Below, piece after piece: positions 22,503 through 34,039 of a stretch of 64,000 bases of DNA. The notes under the pieces were generated by a model. It made no database searches. It saw only the letters and a list, made by a program, of their open reading frames with translations, and was not told the origin of the DNA. This stretch comes from Chaetoderma sp. LZ-2023a (lineage: Eukaryota; Mollusca; Caudofoveata; Chaetodermatida; Chaetodermatidae), in NCBI GenBank assembly GCA_034401795.1, contig CM067370.1:104040028-104104027 (forward strand), written 5' to 3'. Every line of letters starts with the position of its first letter. Within the stretch, counting starts at the first letter, position 1. Both the position numbers and the translations under genes were made by a program.

Positions 22503-23290
22503 ACTGAATCATTTATTACCTCACCTGGCTAGAATGGCCAAATGAGTTTATAGTACGGCGACCGTCCGTCCGTTCGGCAACTTTTGCTTAAAAACGCTAC
22601 TCCTCATTAACGGCTTGGCGGATTTCAACCTAATTTGGCTGGAAGGTCCCTATGGGGGTAGGCTTCAGAACCTGTACACAGAATTTTGATTGGTCAATCT
22701 TTTCGGTTGCCATCTTGAATTTTCTGAAAAATTATGAAAATCATTTAAAACGCTACTCCTCATTAACTGCTTGGACAATTTCAAACAGGCTTAGCAGGGA
22801 GGATAGTACGCTGGTATGTTTCAGAACTTGTATACAGAATTTTGATTGGTCAATTTTTCCGGTGGCCATCTTGGATTTTCTGAAAATTTCTGGAAATCAC
22901 TTAAAGGCCTACTCGATAACCAATGTGCCGATTTCCATGAAACTTGGATGAAAGAACCCTAGCGTGGTATCCTTCAGAACTTGTATACATAATTTTGACT
23001 AGTCAATTTTTCCAGTGGCCATCTTGAATTTTCCCCAAAAAAATGGCGGGAAATCATTTAAAACGCTACTCCTCATTAACTGTTTGAGCAATTTCAACCA
23101 GACTTGCCTGGAAGGATACTAGACTGTAGGTTTCAAAAGTTATATACAGAATTTTGATTGGTAAATTTTTCCGGTGCCCATTTTGGATTTTCTGAAAATT
23201 TCTGAAATCACTTAACAGCCTACTCCTCGATAATCACAGGGCCGATTTCAATCAAACTTGGATGGAAGAATGCTAGCCTAGTCTGTTATA
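22503..23290. mobile_element. tandem-core element, ~180-bp units, opposite orientation to 20264-21150
   Basis: It starts CTCACCTGGCTAGAATGGCC and then the ACCGTCCGTCCGTTCGGC region, the counterpart of the complement of the end at 20264-21150. Units carry AACGCTACTCCTCATTAAC and CAGAATTTTGATTGG, repeated about four times. The far end is not clear. Confidence 0.6.
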
Positions 23291-23493
23291 CCAGGAATGT
23301 AAATTAGTCATCCAGGGTAATGGTCAACTGTAAATCTACAACAGATGGCAGTTCTTTCATTGAATTATTCCCAACTGTAAAAATCTTTGATAAAACTATC
23401 CTATTCAGCAACTCTTAAGTTTACATACTACTGACTATTGGACTCACATGTTGGCATACAAGAAATGTTTGTAGAAACATTGACAAATGTGCA

Positions 23494-24250
23494 TTAACTC
23501 ATTACCATCCACCACACAGGCACAGTATTGTACATGCGAACTGTAGCACTTTGATCAACACTTGACCTAGTGCGAGATCTAGTACGCCTTGTGTTGGGGG
23601 AATATTTTATTTTAAATTTCTCAGCCTTAACAGATGAATAAAATCTGCCTTTCACTATTAACCATATGATCAGGGCTCCCATGCTCATACATGACCACCA
23701 CTAATCGCTTAATTGTGGAAAGAATATCCAATATATTATCTGCGGTTGGCATCTCATCCAGTGTGTATAGAGCTTTTGTGGCATCATCGAAGAGATTCCA
23801 CACAGATATATGTTTTCCTATCCCAGCAAATGAAGATGTTACATCACATCCCGTCAAGGCGTGGAATGCCAGACACGTCATGGATTTATCATCACCAAGT
23901 GCTTGGGCCATAGCAGTTGCATGATACTGAAATGTTGTGTCAGTACCAAAAGCCAACCATAAACCAATCTTTTGGGGCAAACATATACTAACAACATCTG
24001 CATCTACAGTTCTAAGAAGAATCTTCTTCACACCATATAAAGCTCCTTCTAAGTCATGCACGAATATCCTTGTGCCTGCCACCTCATGTGTACAATCTTA
24101 TCATTTCTGTAAGATCTCAAGTTTCAGACGACAACACTATCTCACCATGGGTAATTATGATATTTCCAGGAAATGCTTCATTCGCAACACGTTCACTGAT
24201 GAGACGGAAGAGATCTGATTTGTTTTCATCTTCACAGAGGAACTTGTTAA
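23494..24250 (-). pseudogene. XPG/FEN-like C-terminal block of a broken transposase-like gene
   Basis: The clear ORF 24082-23627 contains RTVDADVVSICL, LWLAFGTDTTFQYH, and FHALTGCDVTSSFAGIGKH. Acidic Asp-x-Asp-Val followed by GCD and a G-x-G-K turn resembles XPG/FEN nuclease I-regions and helix-hairpin segments. This arrangement is conserved in a multi-copy, mostly uncharacterised family in invertebrate genomes. Upstream in another frame (about 24250-24130) is SDLFRLISERVANEAFPG. The reading continues, frameshifted, to 23494. It is the C-terminal part of the gene spanning 28735-23494. I suggest an Academ-type transposase with an XPG domain, from memory of that superfamily. Confidence 0.6.
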
Positions 24251-24510
24251 ATTATTTTTCCTTCAACATGCCTCAGAGTACCTTTACCCTCTTCTGTTGT
24301 GCACCATGTGCTTCCTGTAGATATCAAACACCATATCGACTCGCAGCACATCACCACTAAATTATTTATAGATGTACATGTATTCCATGACCTTCGTGAC
24401 ACAATCATCGAATGAATCAGATGTTCCTGGTTTGATCATGTTGATAATTGCAGCACAATCCAGGATGATCATCTGGGCATCATCTGGGTTAACTGTGTGA
24501 TGATATGGTC

Positions 24511-24762
24511 CTATATATTCAACACTTCTTCTAGGGAGGGTGGGTATGCTTGATTCTCAAGGGAAAAGACTTCTGCCATATTGGTTTGTCGTGCTTGAGA
24601 GACAATGTATAAGGTAGAGAATAAGGTGCGATCAAGTTTCAAGGATTTAAACCGTTTCTGATCTCGCGATTTCTCATTAAGCACATGTCTGGCAAAAAGC
24701 AGGAATTTTGCTTTGTTGCTGGTGTCATAGTTCATGAGGGTGTGTGTGTGTCGTGTCGGCAA
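24511..24762 (-). pseudogene. internal fragment of the same transposase-like gene
   Basis: The frame reads LFSTLYIVSQARQTNMAEVF then ENQAYPPSL, a block that lies in this family between the DDE-like region and the XPG-like region (pattern LFS.LYI..Q.R..N..EFF..ENQA.PP.L). Its order on the minus strand, between the blocks at 25023-26085 and 23494-24250, supports one decayed gene. Confidence 0.6.
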
Positions 24763-25022
24763 TCAGGCAGTATTAGAAGAAACACCGTTCCTGTCCCAGC
24801 TTCTCAATCGTATGTATGGAATCCACAATGAATAATTAGCAACTATTTTTAGTGCTAAGAACCAGTAGACCTCTACTAATTTTGTCGATAAAGGGGAATG
24901 TCATCTTGATATGAAACCCACCCAACATCACCACATATTAGTATTCCGGTGAGTGACAGGCCATGCCCATCGAATGTCATTTTCTACAGAGGCTGGTCAC
25001 AGGCTATGATAGGTGTTTGTCC

Positions 25023-26085
25023 TTAGTTGGGGATATTGACAGCTTTCATCACTACATCCGCTGAATGTTTTATCATGGCAACTGACTTGGATTCATCAGG
25101 AAATAATGACAGCAGTGAGCTGATTCCCATTTGACCTTTAATCTCACTTTGGTGGGTAGCTTGGTGAGCAGCCCATGATACATGCTTTCTGTCCTTTCCA
25201 TCTGGCTTCCTGGTTTGGTTGTTACAGTTTTGTGGCTCACTGAAGACATCGCAGACATGTTGACTCCACTGAGTTTCCACTGCAAGATCAGCTATAGAAT
25301 CGGGTTTCTTCAAATCATTTATTTCTGGAATGGGTGGACTCTTGATCACCACAACAGCTGGGAATAAGGTGTAGTCATTTGGAAGTTTGGCAATCTGGCA
25401 GTTTGACATGACAAGCGAGGCACATGCTTGTTCAACGTCGGTGTTGTGAACATCTGGGTGCTGGAAGATGGAAATAGCAGTCCCAAGGAATGATGTTTGC
25501 GCACTAGTTGAGGTAAGATTGTGATCTAAGTTGTCTACTGCTGATGTTGTCAAGATGGCAATCTTGAGTGATTGTGGACAAACAGCTCCTACTGAATCGA
25601 AGTGGTTGATAGCAAAGTTTGCCAGATCAGCAGACATATGGAGAACACTGTCATACATTACAGAGAGTCCCATCTATTAAAGGGTGTCAATGATGTCCTT
25701 GGATCTAGTCTTGGGAGTGTAGATATGCTCCAAGGAATAGGCAGTGGTGGTTTACGATATCGACTATGTCTAGTATATGTTGGCTCTGTTTTCAGATGGC
25801 GAACAGTGTTATACAGTAACAACTGTGCGAGAGAAAGTGTCGCTTGTGCTTGATAATTTGCTTCGTTCTTCATGCTGGTATCATAGAGCATCATCATAAC
25901 AAGCCGTAGCAATGATGAAGGCATTGATCTTTGCTGACAATCAACTGAATGTACCATCCAATGATGAGCATTCATTGTTGAACATTTCACGATGGATAGT
26001 ATTGGAGTAATGGCAGTCTCACTTTCTCCGCTGAGTTTACACATTTTCCTAATAGGTTTGCCAGCAGTTCCACATGGTACTAATA
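25023..26085 (-). pseudogene. DDE-like middle region of the same transposase-like gene
   Basis: Two overlapping frames continue each other. 26085-25658 includes QATLSLAQLLLYNTV and RYRKPPLPI. 25673-25023 includes MGLSVMYDSVLHMSADLANF, the block SAVDNLDHNLTSTSAQTSF and GTAISIFQHP. The DNLDHN acid cluster is a conserved feature of this family and may supply a catalytic Asp of a DDE transposase (inference). The frame change near 25665 and stops after 25023 show it is broken. Confidence 0.6.
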
Positions 26086-27634
26086 CAGGGCTGGCAGCAA
26101 TTTCCCAGTGCAAGAAATACTGGGCGGGAAATACTCCAAAAAGCAGGAAATATTGGGAAATACCGGGAAAGACTGGGAAATACTCCAAAACTCAACAGAA
26201 GTGGTAAATTTCAAACTAAATATCTTAGATATATTAATCAGCGGGACTAATATAGAAGCCCATATCTAATACAGGTTGCCATATGAGACCAAATAGGCAA
26301 TATAGGCACATCATAGCATATCCATAACTTTTTCCACTCTACAGAGCAGATACACCTACTACTTAATTTTTAGTAGAGGCTGCAACAACTTCCAGTAAAA
26401 TAGTTTCAAAATCTTAGAAAAACGTTAGCATGCTGTACATTTTGTGACATACAATACAAATCCATTATACTGCCTTCAATTCTCAGCTGATCAGAACATT
26501 GATTTAAAATAGAAATCTGAGCTTAGATTGCCAAACAGCTGGTACATGTACATGTATCTAGGAGTACTGTTTATTTAGTTAGCCTTAGATTTCTATGTAA
26601 ATCAATGCTTTGAGCTAGGCTGTTTCCCAAACTCAGCTCATATACAGGTGTGATATTGTCTCACAATGGAAACACAGCAGCAGTATGTCTAATTGTGGAT
26701 TAACTTGTTGAGATGGCAACACATTTCATTCTGTTATGATATATACGATTATATACTAATATTATGTACTGTTTACTATTTATACTATTACATGTTACAA
26801 TATGACTGATTGAAAACAGACTTTCACATTATTTTCAACATATTCTGGACATTTCAGGTTTAAATAGCAATTACCATTTTAACATTTCTGCAACTTCAGA
26901 ATAAGATGTATTCAGTCATCATACCACCAACTTAGATATAATGACATCCCAGAGAGTGAATTAGTTATTTAACACTTTAACACTCTAATTTCTTCAAGCA
27001 AATTGCAATTATCTCATAGAAAATATCTATTTGCAGACCAAGGTTCTTTTTGAAGATTTATTACTGGAATGACTGGCCGAGTTATCAAGCCATTCATTGC
27101 ACTGGTAAATTGTCAAAAATAGTCTTCTCTTGGTCTGCAAATGGACATTTATCAAGACCACTGTAGAAGTAATTTTTCGCCAACTTGAGTGCTAATGGGT
27201 TAAAGCACTTACGCTGCAATAGGTAACGACCTCAGAAGTAAGTTTACATTGCATGTTCTGACAGTAGTCAAAGCCTTTTATTATTGGGTAGGTAATTGTA
27301 TACATCTACTGAACACCATGTATATCTATAGACAGTGATTTACTGTCACATATTCAGTCATACCTCATAAAATTATAATGGTATTTCATTGGATGTTTAG
27401 TTTTGTCTGATGTACAGTTAGAAGACTATGTGCCTTATGCATAGGTTTGCAACTTATGTATATGTCAGGAGATGATATTTACTGATCCTTGTTAGTGTTT
27501 TCTTAAGCATGATAAACAACCATGAGGTTAAATATATAAACTTGCCACCTGATATCTGAGTATTTCCCAGTATTTCCCAATATTTCCCATTGCCCTGGGA
27601 AATACTAGCATTTCCCAGGAAATTGCCAACCCTG
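26086..27634. mobile_element. hAT-like element inserted in the transposase-like gene, 1549 bp
   Basis: The left end is CAGGGCTGGCAGCAATTTCC and the right end is the complement of CAGGGTTGGCAATTTCC. The 8-bp TSD is TACTAATA (26078-26085) versus TAATAATA (27635-27642), one mismatch. Both ends carry clusters of GGGAAATACT or its complement. A TTAA-type foldback MITE lies inside (26976-27200). No transposase is visible. Confidence 0.8.
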
Positions 27635-27882
27635 TAATAATATAATGTCACGGCCCTAACTGTGTTCTATTAAATAGGGCAGTAGATGATATTTACTGAT
27701 CCTTGTTAGTGTTTTCTTAAGCATGATAAACAACCATGAGGTTAAATATATAAACTTGCCACCTGATATCTGAGTATTTCCCAGTATTTCCCATTGCCCT
27801 GGGAAATACTAGCATTTCCCAGGAAATTGCCAACCCTGTAATAATATAATGTCACGGCCCTAACTGTGTTCTATTAAATAGG
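27471..27882. repeat. recent 212-bp tandem duplication across the hAT right end
   Basis: 27471-27682 and 27683-27882 are almost identical. The second copy lacks one 10-bp ATATTTCCCA-type unit. Each copy includes the right terminus of the hAT-like element and about 45 bp of flanking host-gene sequence, so the duplication followed the insertion. Confidence 0.85.
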
Positions 27883-28735
27883 GGAGGTATCAAAGTACCC
27901 TATTCTTGAATCAAATCGTATGGATGCTTGATGGTGCATCCTCGTTTAGCTGATTTAGCCTGGATGTATATAGTTTGACCAGTTCTGAGAGCTGGAATAC
28001 TGGTATTGCCTCATCACTATCTAAAATTTCTTGCATGTTGAAGACTAGTTCTGCTATAAAGGCAATGTGCCTGGCTGTACCTTGTGTAGTCCACTTCTGT
28101 GACGTATTCATTATTTCAATTCAGCACGATCTCTATTATAGAGGGATACTAGACAATGAGGATTATATTTCATGTTCATAGGTATGACATCACCCCTTAC
28201 CAACTAAGCTAATAGATACATGTACTGATCTTGAGGATTAATCCAGTGGATGCATTGCGGAGAGGATTATTTGATGTTCCAGATTTGTTGTAGAAGAGAC
28301 AGGTTGTATGTTGATGAGCCGACTGTGATAGCTTCTGTCATGTTAACTTCTCAGGTATCGGAGGCATCTCATCAGTCCTCTTGCGTTTCGTAGATTTTTC
28401 TCATTATATTTTAAACAACAACTCTTATGATACATGTACTTAACATGTCTCTGTTTGAATGTGGGTTCAAGACCATCACTGACATCAAAACAATCCAGTT
28501 TTAACGAGGATGGCAACTGACCAAGCTCATAGAAGATTGGAAGATCTTAGTTAGTATTTTGTATCCAGCCCCACCAAAGGTATGATCCAAAGGACACATA
28601 AATTTTTCATCGGTTACTTGTTCACACAAGAAACTTTTAATCCAATCTATGGCTGACTGCGACATAGTAGAGAGAGAAATGTCACATGTCACAAATTTCA
28701 ATACCATTTTCAACTACAAGTATTTGAATCTTAAG
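27881..28735 (-). pseudogene. Cys/His-containing N-terminal region of the same transposase-like gene
   Basis: Three pieces keep the family order. 28713-28501: AIDWIKSFLCEQ..FMCPLDHTFGGAGYKI. About 28480-28370: GLEPTFKQRHVKYMYHKSCC. 28350-27890: the Cys-containing part, then GDVIPMNMKYNPHCLVSLYN, then ELVKLYTSRLNQL. The H..C spacing (YHKSC, YNPHCLVSLYN) is characteristic. The coding sequence runs on to the hAT insertion at 27642. Several stops and frame changes are present. Confidence 0.6.
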
Positions 28736-28765
28736 AATGAACAAGAGCTCCGCAAACGGCGCATA

Positions 28766-30161
28766 ATACCCCGCCATGATGACAAACTAATAAATGACAC
28801 CTATCAGAAAATATTTATTTCTTCCTCAGACCAGTAATCCTTATTAAGTGTCAAAGTAATCAGCTAAACAGTCAAGGAGGTATCGCCTGGAAACCAATTT
28901 TCAAGATGGCTGCCACTGACTGGTGGCCATATTGGATTTTGGATTATCGTAAATTTCAATAGGTTTCTTCACCAGACATATTCCACCGACCCTAGGAAGT
29001 GATCCGATAAATGGTAACGGAGATATCATCCAGAAACAAACTTTCAAGATGGCAGCCCATGGCTGGCGGCCATCTTGGATTTTGGATCAGTGTCGATTTC
29101 GATAAGTTTCTTCCTCAACCTAGTCCAACCACTTTATGAAGTTTCAAAGCGATCCGATAAACGGTAACAGAGTTATCATCCTGAAACCAATTTTCAAGAT
29201 GGTCTCCAGTGGCTGGTGGCCATCTTGGATTTCAGATCATTGTCAATCTAGATAGGTTTCTTCACCAGACGTAGTTGAACCACAGGATGAAGTTTAAAAG
29301 CGGTCCGATAAACGATAACGGAGTTATCATCTGGAAACCAATTTTCAAGATGGCCACCAGTGGCTGGCAGCCATTTTGGATTTTGGATCATTGTCGATTT
29401 CGATAGGCTTCTTCCGCAGACCTAGTCCAACCACTCTATGTAGTTTCAAAGTGATGCGATAAACGGTAACAGAGTTATCATCCGGAAACCAATTTTCAAG
29501 ATGGCCATCGGTGGCTGGCAGCCATCTTGGATTTCGAAATCATTGTCAATTTCGATGGGTTTCTTCCCCAGACCTAGTCTAACAACTCCATGGAGTTTCA
29601 AAGCGATCCGATAAACGGTAACGGAGTTATCATCCGGAAACCAATTTTTAAGATGGACACCGGTGGCTGGCAGCCATCTGGGATTTTGGATCGGCGTCGA
29701 TTTCGATAGGTTTCTTCCCCAGACCTATTCCAACCACCCTATGAAGTTTCAATGCGATCTGACAAACAGTAACAGAGTTATCATCCGGAAACCAATTTTC
29801 AAGATTGATGCCGGTAGCTGGCGGCCATCTTGGATTTCGGATCATCGTCCATTTCGATAGGTTTCTTGCCCAGACATAGTCCAATCACCCTATGAAGTTT
29901 CAATGCGATCCGACAAACGGTAACGAGTTATCATTCGGAAGCCAATTTTCAAGATGGCCGCCGGTGGCTGGCGGCCATCTTGGATTTTGGATCATTGTTG
30001 ATTTCGATAGGTTTCTTTCTAAGACCTAGTCCAACCACCTTATGAAGTTTCAATGCGCTCCGCTAAATGGTAACAGAGTTATCATCCGGAAACCACTCAG
30101 CTGCCCGCCCAGACGGACGGTGGCATTACATAATACTCCGCCAAATTTTTTGGCGGGGTAT
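28766..30161. mobile_element. tandem-core element with eight ~150-bp units and a terminal hairpin
   Basis: Units share AACCAATTTTCAAGATGG, with landmarks at 28892, 29034, 29186, 29336, 29487, 29639, 29790 and 29940. The element is bounded by ATACCCCGCCA (28766-28776) and TGGCGGGGTAT (30151-30161). The right end itself folds: ATACTCCGCCA, a seven-base loop, then TGGCGGGGTAT (30133-30161). A tandem core plus a 3'-terminal hairpin resembles Helentron-type elements (inference). It encodes no protein; ORFs across units are artefacts. Confidence 0.65.
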
Positions 30162-31229
30162 GAAAATGCATTAATATAATAATGAAAAGTTTATGACATT
30201 TTATTCCCTTGTCCTTAAAACAATAAGCATACATAAAACAGAGCAGTGAGTGGGGTGGTGGAATATCTGTATTATGGACTGTGGTACGGTGACGAATCAC
30301 GCCATGTTGATGATAAATGGTAAACGTTGTGGAATAAACAACAGTAGACTACATAGAAAACTTGCAAACTATTGTTATTATTGCAATTTTTGGCAATGAA
30401 AACATTGGTGCTGAGAAAAAAAATCAAGTCTATATCATTATTCGTAGCCAAGATATTGTAATCAAACAGCAGCCGGATTACATTTCATTTGAACTGCGAG
30501 TTTGAACCAATTTTCATTATTCGATTGCGGTGCTCCTTGCATAGGAGGGATATTCCTCCAGTTTGTTTACCGGTCGTTTTTGTGAAATGACATTTGCCGT
30601 TCGACGGACTTACTATAGATGGAGTTTATTTGAGTGCTTATCAGATGCACGCATTTACTTGAAGACATTTATATTGGAATGTATAGGGGAGGTATCAAAG
30701 TACCCTATTCTTGAATCAAATCGTATGGATGCTTGATGGTGCATCCTCGTTTAGCTGATTTAGTCTGGATGTATATAGTTTTACCAGTTCTGAGAGCTGG
30801 AATACATCAAATCCGGTTGGGGTCCAATTTTGAAATAAACTGTTATGGGCCATACTAACTATGTGCCATATTTTATACTTGTATCGCAGTGCACGATTTT
30901 TTCCTAAGCCCCTGGACTAGTCTAAATCGCTTGAGTAGTGGATGTCTGCTCCTTTTTAAGGAACAGACGTAGCTTACCCAAAGCATTAGGCAAATGCAAA
31001 TTTTATTATCCAAATCTGGACTTGATTAGTCGGCTAATTACTTTCTATATTATTAATCCCACGGAACATATTTTGATAGTAAATCGCACGGAAGACATCG
31101 GATAACACTCAGTGATTTGCATCGCAGAAACAGAATGGAAAATCTAACCAATATAATACAAGAAGTTCATAACACAATGTATTGTTAACTTATTTGCACT
31201 AAGTAAGAGAAGTTGGGGAGAGGAGTTGT
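30162..31229. other. NUP35 intron with duplicated fragments
   Basis: It contains a 120-bp near-exact copy (30686-30805) of the transposase-like gene segment 27881-28000, followed by an inverted copy (30806-30930) of the dispersed repeat at 22080-22205. Nothing else is recognised. Confidence 0.6.
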
Positions 31230-31237
31230 CTGTGCAA

Positions 31238-32589
31238 TAGAGCCGGGCGGTTTCCCGATACTATCGGGAATACCACAATATTATCATTATCTTTATCGTC
31301 TCATTTATAATTGTATTTTTCATTGAAAAAAAATCACCATAAAACAAATTTAACTATAGTCTCTGTCGTATGTCTATCATTGTCACATCAATTCATCAGG
31401 TTGAATAAACTTACCCTATATCCACCTGTGTGTTGTATCATTGTGTGCTATCCTCATATTATCTTCATTTACTGGTTTTATTTAATGTTTCACGATAATA
31501 AACATGATAACAAACGCTAAAACATCCAATAATTATTTGTATTTCCGCGAAATGAAAATACATCTTCCATCTTGGCAGCAAGCCTCGCTTTTATTTTAGA
31601 CTGGAAAATACCTACCCCATACCATTCTGATGATGTCATTACATTACGTAAACAAATATCATCTAGTGGCTAATACTAATAGTACCACTACTGTAATACC
31701 ATGATCTTTACTCGATCTGTTAATTGATTATGAATGGGTCACAACAGGCGGTGTCTTAGATCAATAGGACTGCCGGTTGGATTAGTGGGTGGATAGGGGA
31801 GAATTAGACCGTTAGAAATCTACCGGGTAGGCTAGCGATAATAACCTTCAATCAGAATATTTTAAAATTTTATATTAAAATGTTACAAATAAGATTTAAA
31901 AAAATCGATCTGACTATCTGATTAGACTGATAAAATAGATTGGGAATTTTTAAATCTTTAATAGCATAAACAGTGGCCATTTTAAAATTAAATATTTTAC
32001 AGCAAGCCTATGTGATATAGATTGAAATGTGTTATCTTCACGCCTTCAGAGGCGTTTCGGATTTACTGGAAATGCAGATTTAGCACGTGTTCAACTGGCC
32101 ATCAATAGATAAGTGACCCGATTATTTGCCAGTTGAAATTGGACATTCAACTGGACAATAGTCGCCGCCAGTTAACTATATCTGCCTGTCGAATGTGTCT
32201 TTAGACCGATTTCCATCTTAGCCAATCAGATTTGAGGTTTGGGAATTCTGTTTTGCAAATGACGAATGCTCTTTTTACGACAGAAATTTGTTAAATGGTT
32301 GAATATAACAGCGACAACGGCATAAAATACAAAGTTAATGCTTGCTTTATACATCACATATGGCTTTTAGATCACCTAATCCATGCTAGTGGCCATCAGT
32401 AATGTCATAGATGTTCCGTTTGTGGTATGAGCCGTGATTTTCGTAAGGGTTGGGTTTTTGTGGCAATTATTACCAGTTTGAAAAACATCTTATCCTAAAA
32501 CCCAATCACCTAGACGATATATCGTGATACTGCGGTATTTTTTTCAGATATCGTTATCGTCTATGAAAATCCAATATCGCCCAGCTCTA
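31238..32589. mobile_element. hAT-like element, 1352 bp, 8-bp TSD
   Basis: The left end is TAGAGCCGGGCGG and the right end is GCCCAGCTCTA. The perfect 8-bp TSD CTGTGCAA is at 31230-31237 and 32590-32597. Subterminal sequence is rich in CGATA/TATCG steps on both sides. No transposase. Confidence 0.88.
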
Positions 32590-33127
32590 CTGTGCAATTG
32601 AACATCTGATATAGATCATTGATCTAGATAAATAGACAGAGCAGAACAAAGTTTATAAAATTAAATTAAAGTGTCAGAATTGAAATTTTGTGCTGTGTTG
32701 TTACAGAAACACGAGACCATGACCAATGATCTGCTAAATCAATTTATTTCATTCTTAATATATCCAAGTGTCTCAATTTCGAATCACCCATACAGGTAAG
32801 CTGTTGAAGATCTCTATTGATTCAGAAACTAATTTTACTGAAAGCTGTTGTTGGCTTAGGAAACAGTCTTACCGTCAAACGTGTCAAATTACTTTCAATA
32901 TCTTCACCAAAATCTTTTCTTAGAATGTATATAATTTTTTATATCAGATGCATAGTTGAAAGGGTTTGTAGTTAAATGAATGAACAGCATGTAGACATAG
33001 TACCTCTACTGAACATACAATGACAGTCATTAAAAGACTTCATGGACCTATCACCCGGTAGTCTAGGGCCAGTGACTTTCCACGAAATAAACGAAATCAC
33101 GGATTTCTTTTTTCACGAGAGAGTTGA

Positions 33128-33304
33128 TACTTACCTCCCTAATACTCTTTGATATTGCTAAATATCGGTTTTCACTCAATAAACACTCAGATTAAAAAAG
33201 TTATGTGCGCCTACTGGGCAGGTAGTCAGATGAGAGTCTGGCAGATGCTAGCCCCACCACCGTGCATGCGCAGACTAGTACTTCCTCTGACTAATTTATT
33301 GGCT
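33128..33304. repeat. left inverted terminal repeat of DIRS copy B
   Basis: It pairs in inverse with 42925-43104 over about 177 bp. Landmarks: ACCTCCCTAATACTCTTTG, ACTCAATAAACACTCAGATT, GCTAGCCCCACCACCG and GCATGCGCAGACTAGTACTT. Scattered substitutions are present. Confidence 0.9.
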
Positions 33305-33367
33305 GGCACTATGCAACTTTACAAGAGCCTGAAGACCGAGCCTCTGTGGGGCGGAGAGGCCAGGTCC

Positions 33368-33478
33368 GTATTAGGGAGGTAAGTATCAACTCTCTCGTGA
33401 AAAAAGAAATCCGTGATTTCATTTATTTCACTTCAAGAGTATACATTCGTACTTACCTCCCTAATACTCTTTGATAAT
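33368..33478. repeat. internal complementary region (circle-junction template) of DIRS copy B
   Basis: The first 60 bases are the near-exact complement of the element's left outer end (33083-33144). From about 33425 the sequence switches to the complement of its right outer end (43085-43120). The switch falls at TTTCACTTCAAG, where both ends share CGAAA. DIRS elements use such an ICR to rebuild full ends through a circular intermediate (established for DIRS-1). Confidence 0.85.
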
Positions 33479-34039
33479 GCCAGAATTCGTCAGGGAATTC
33501 GGCGGGAGGGAGGCGAGGTCAAAAGACCAGCTCTTCCCTATGCGCTTTTCTGCGTTTAAGGCACTAAAACTTCTGAAATTGTGTGGAAACACAATCAGGA
33601 ATAGATTTGAACATCGGCTAACACAACCGATGGCTGAGAGATGACCATATGTCATATGCGCTCAACCCCCCCACCCCACCCCTCTTCTTGGAAGGAAGAC
33701 TGAATGACCTCAATGTCCCATACACTCTCTACGTACAAGTGCCATGTACTATAGGACATTAAACCAAAAGGCTTCATTTTCGTATACTCTCAATAATGAA
33801 CCACAAAAACATGTACCATCACCATATTCATAATAACGAAGGGTCACGTGATATTACAATTAACCATGGACAACACATACACAAGACTGACCTTGTGGAA
33901 GATGGTTGCTGTCATCATCTCCCCATTGGTGGAGACTGATGCAGACCAAAAAAGTGGATGTTTCCATTGATTAAAAGTGAAATATATAAAAAATGAGGAT
34001 ACCTCATCAAAATATGTACACCTAGATTAGCTTTTCAAA

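Noticed and set aside
29648-29884. Overlapping ORFs on both strands in the 150-bp tandem core
   Set aside because: They repeat with the core unit and break in neighbouring units; a repeat artefact.
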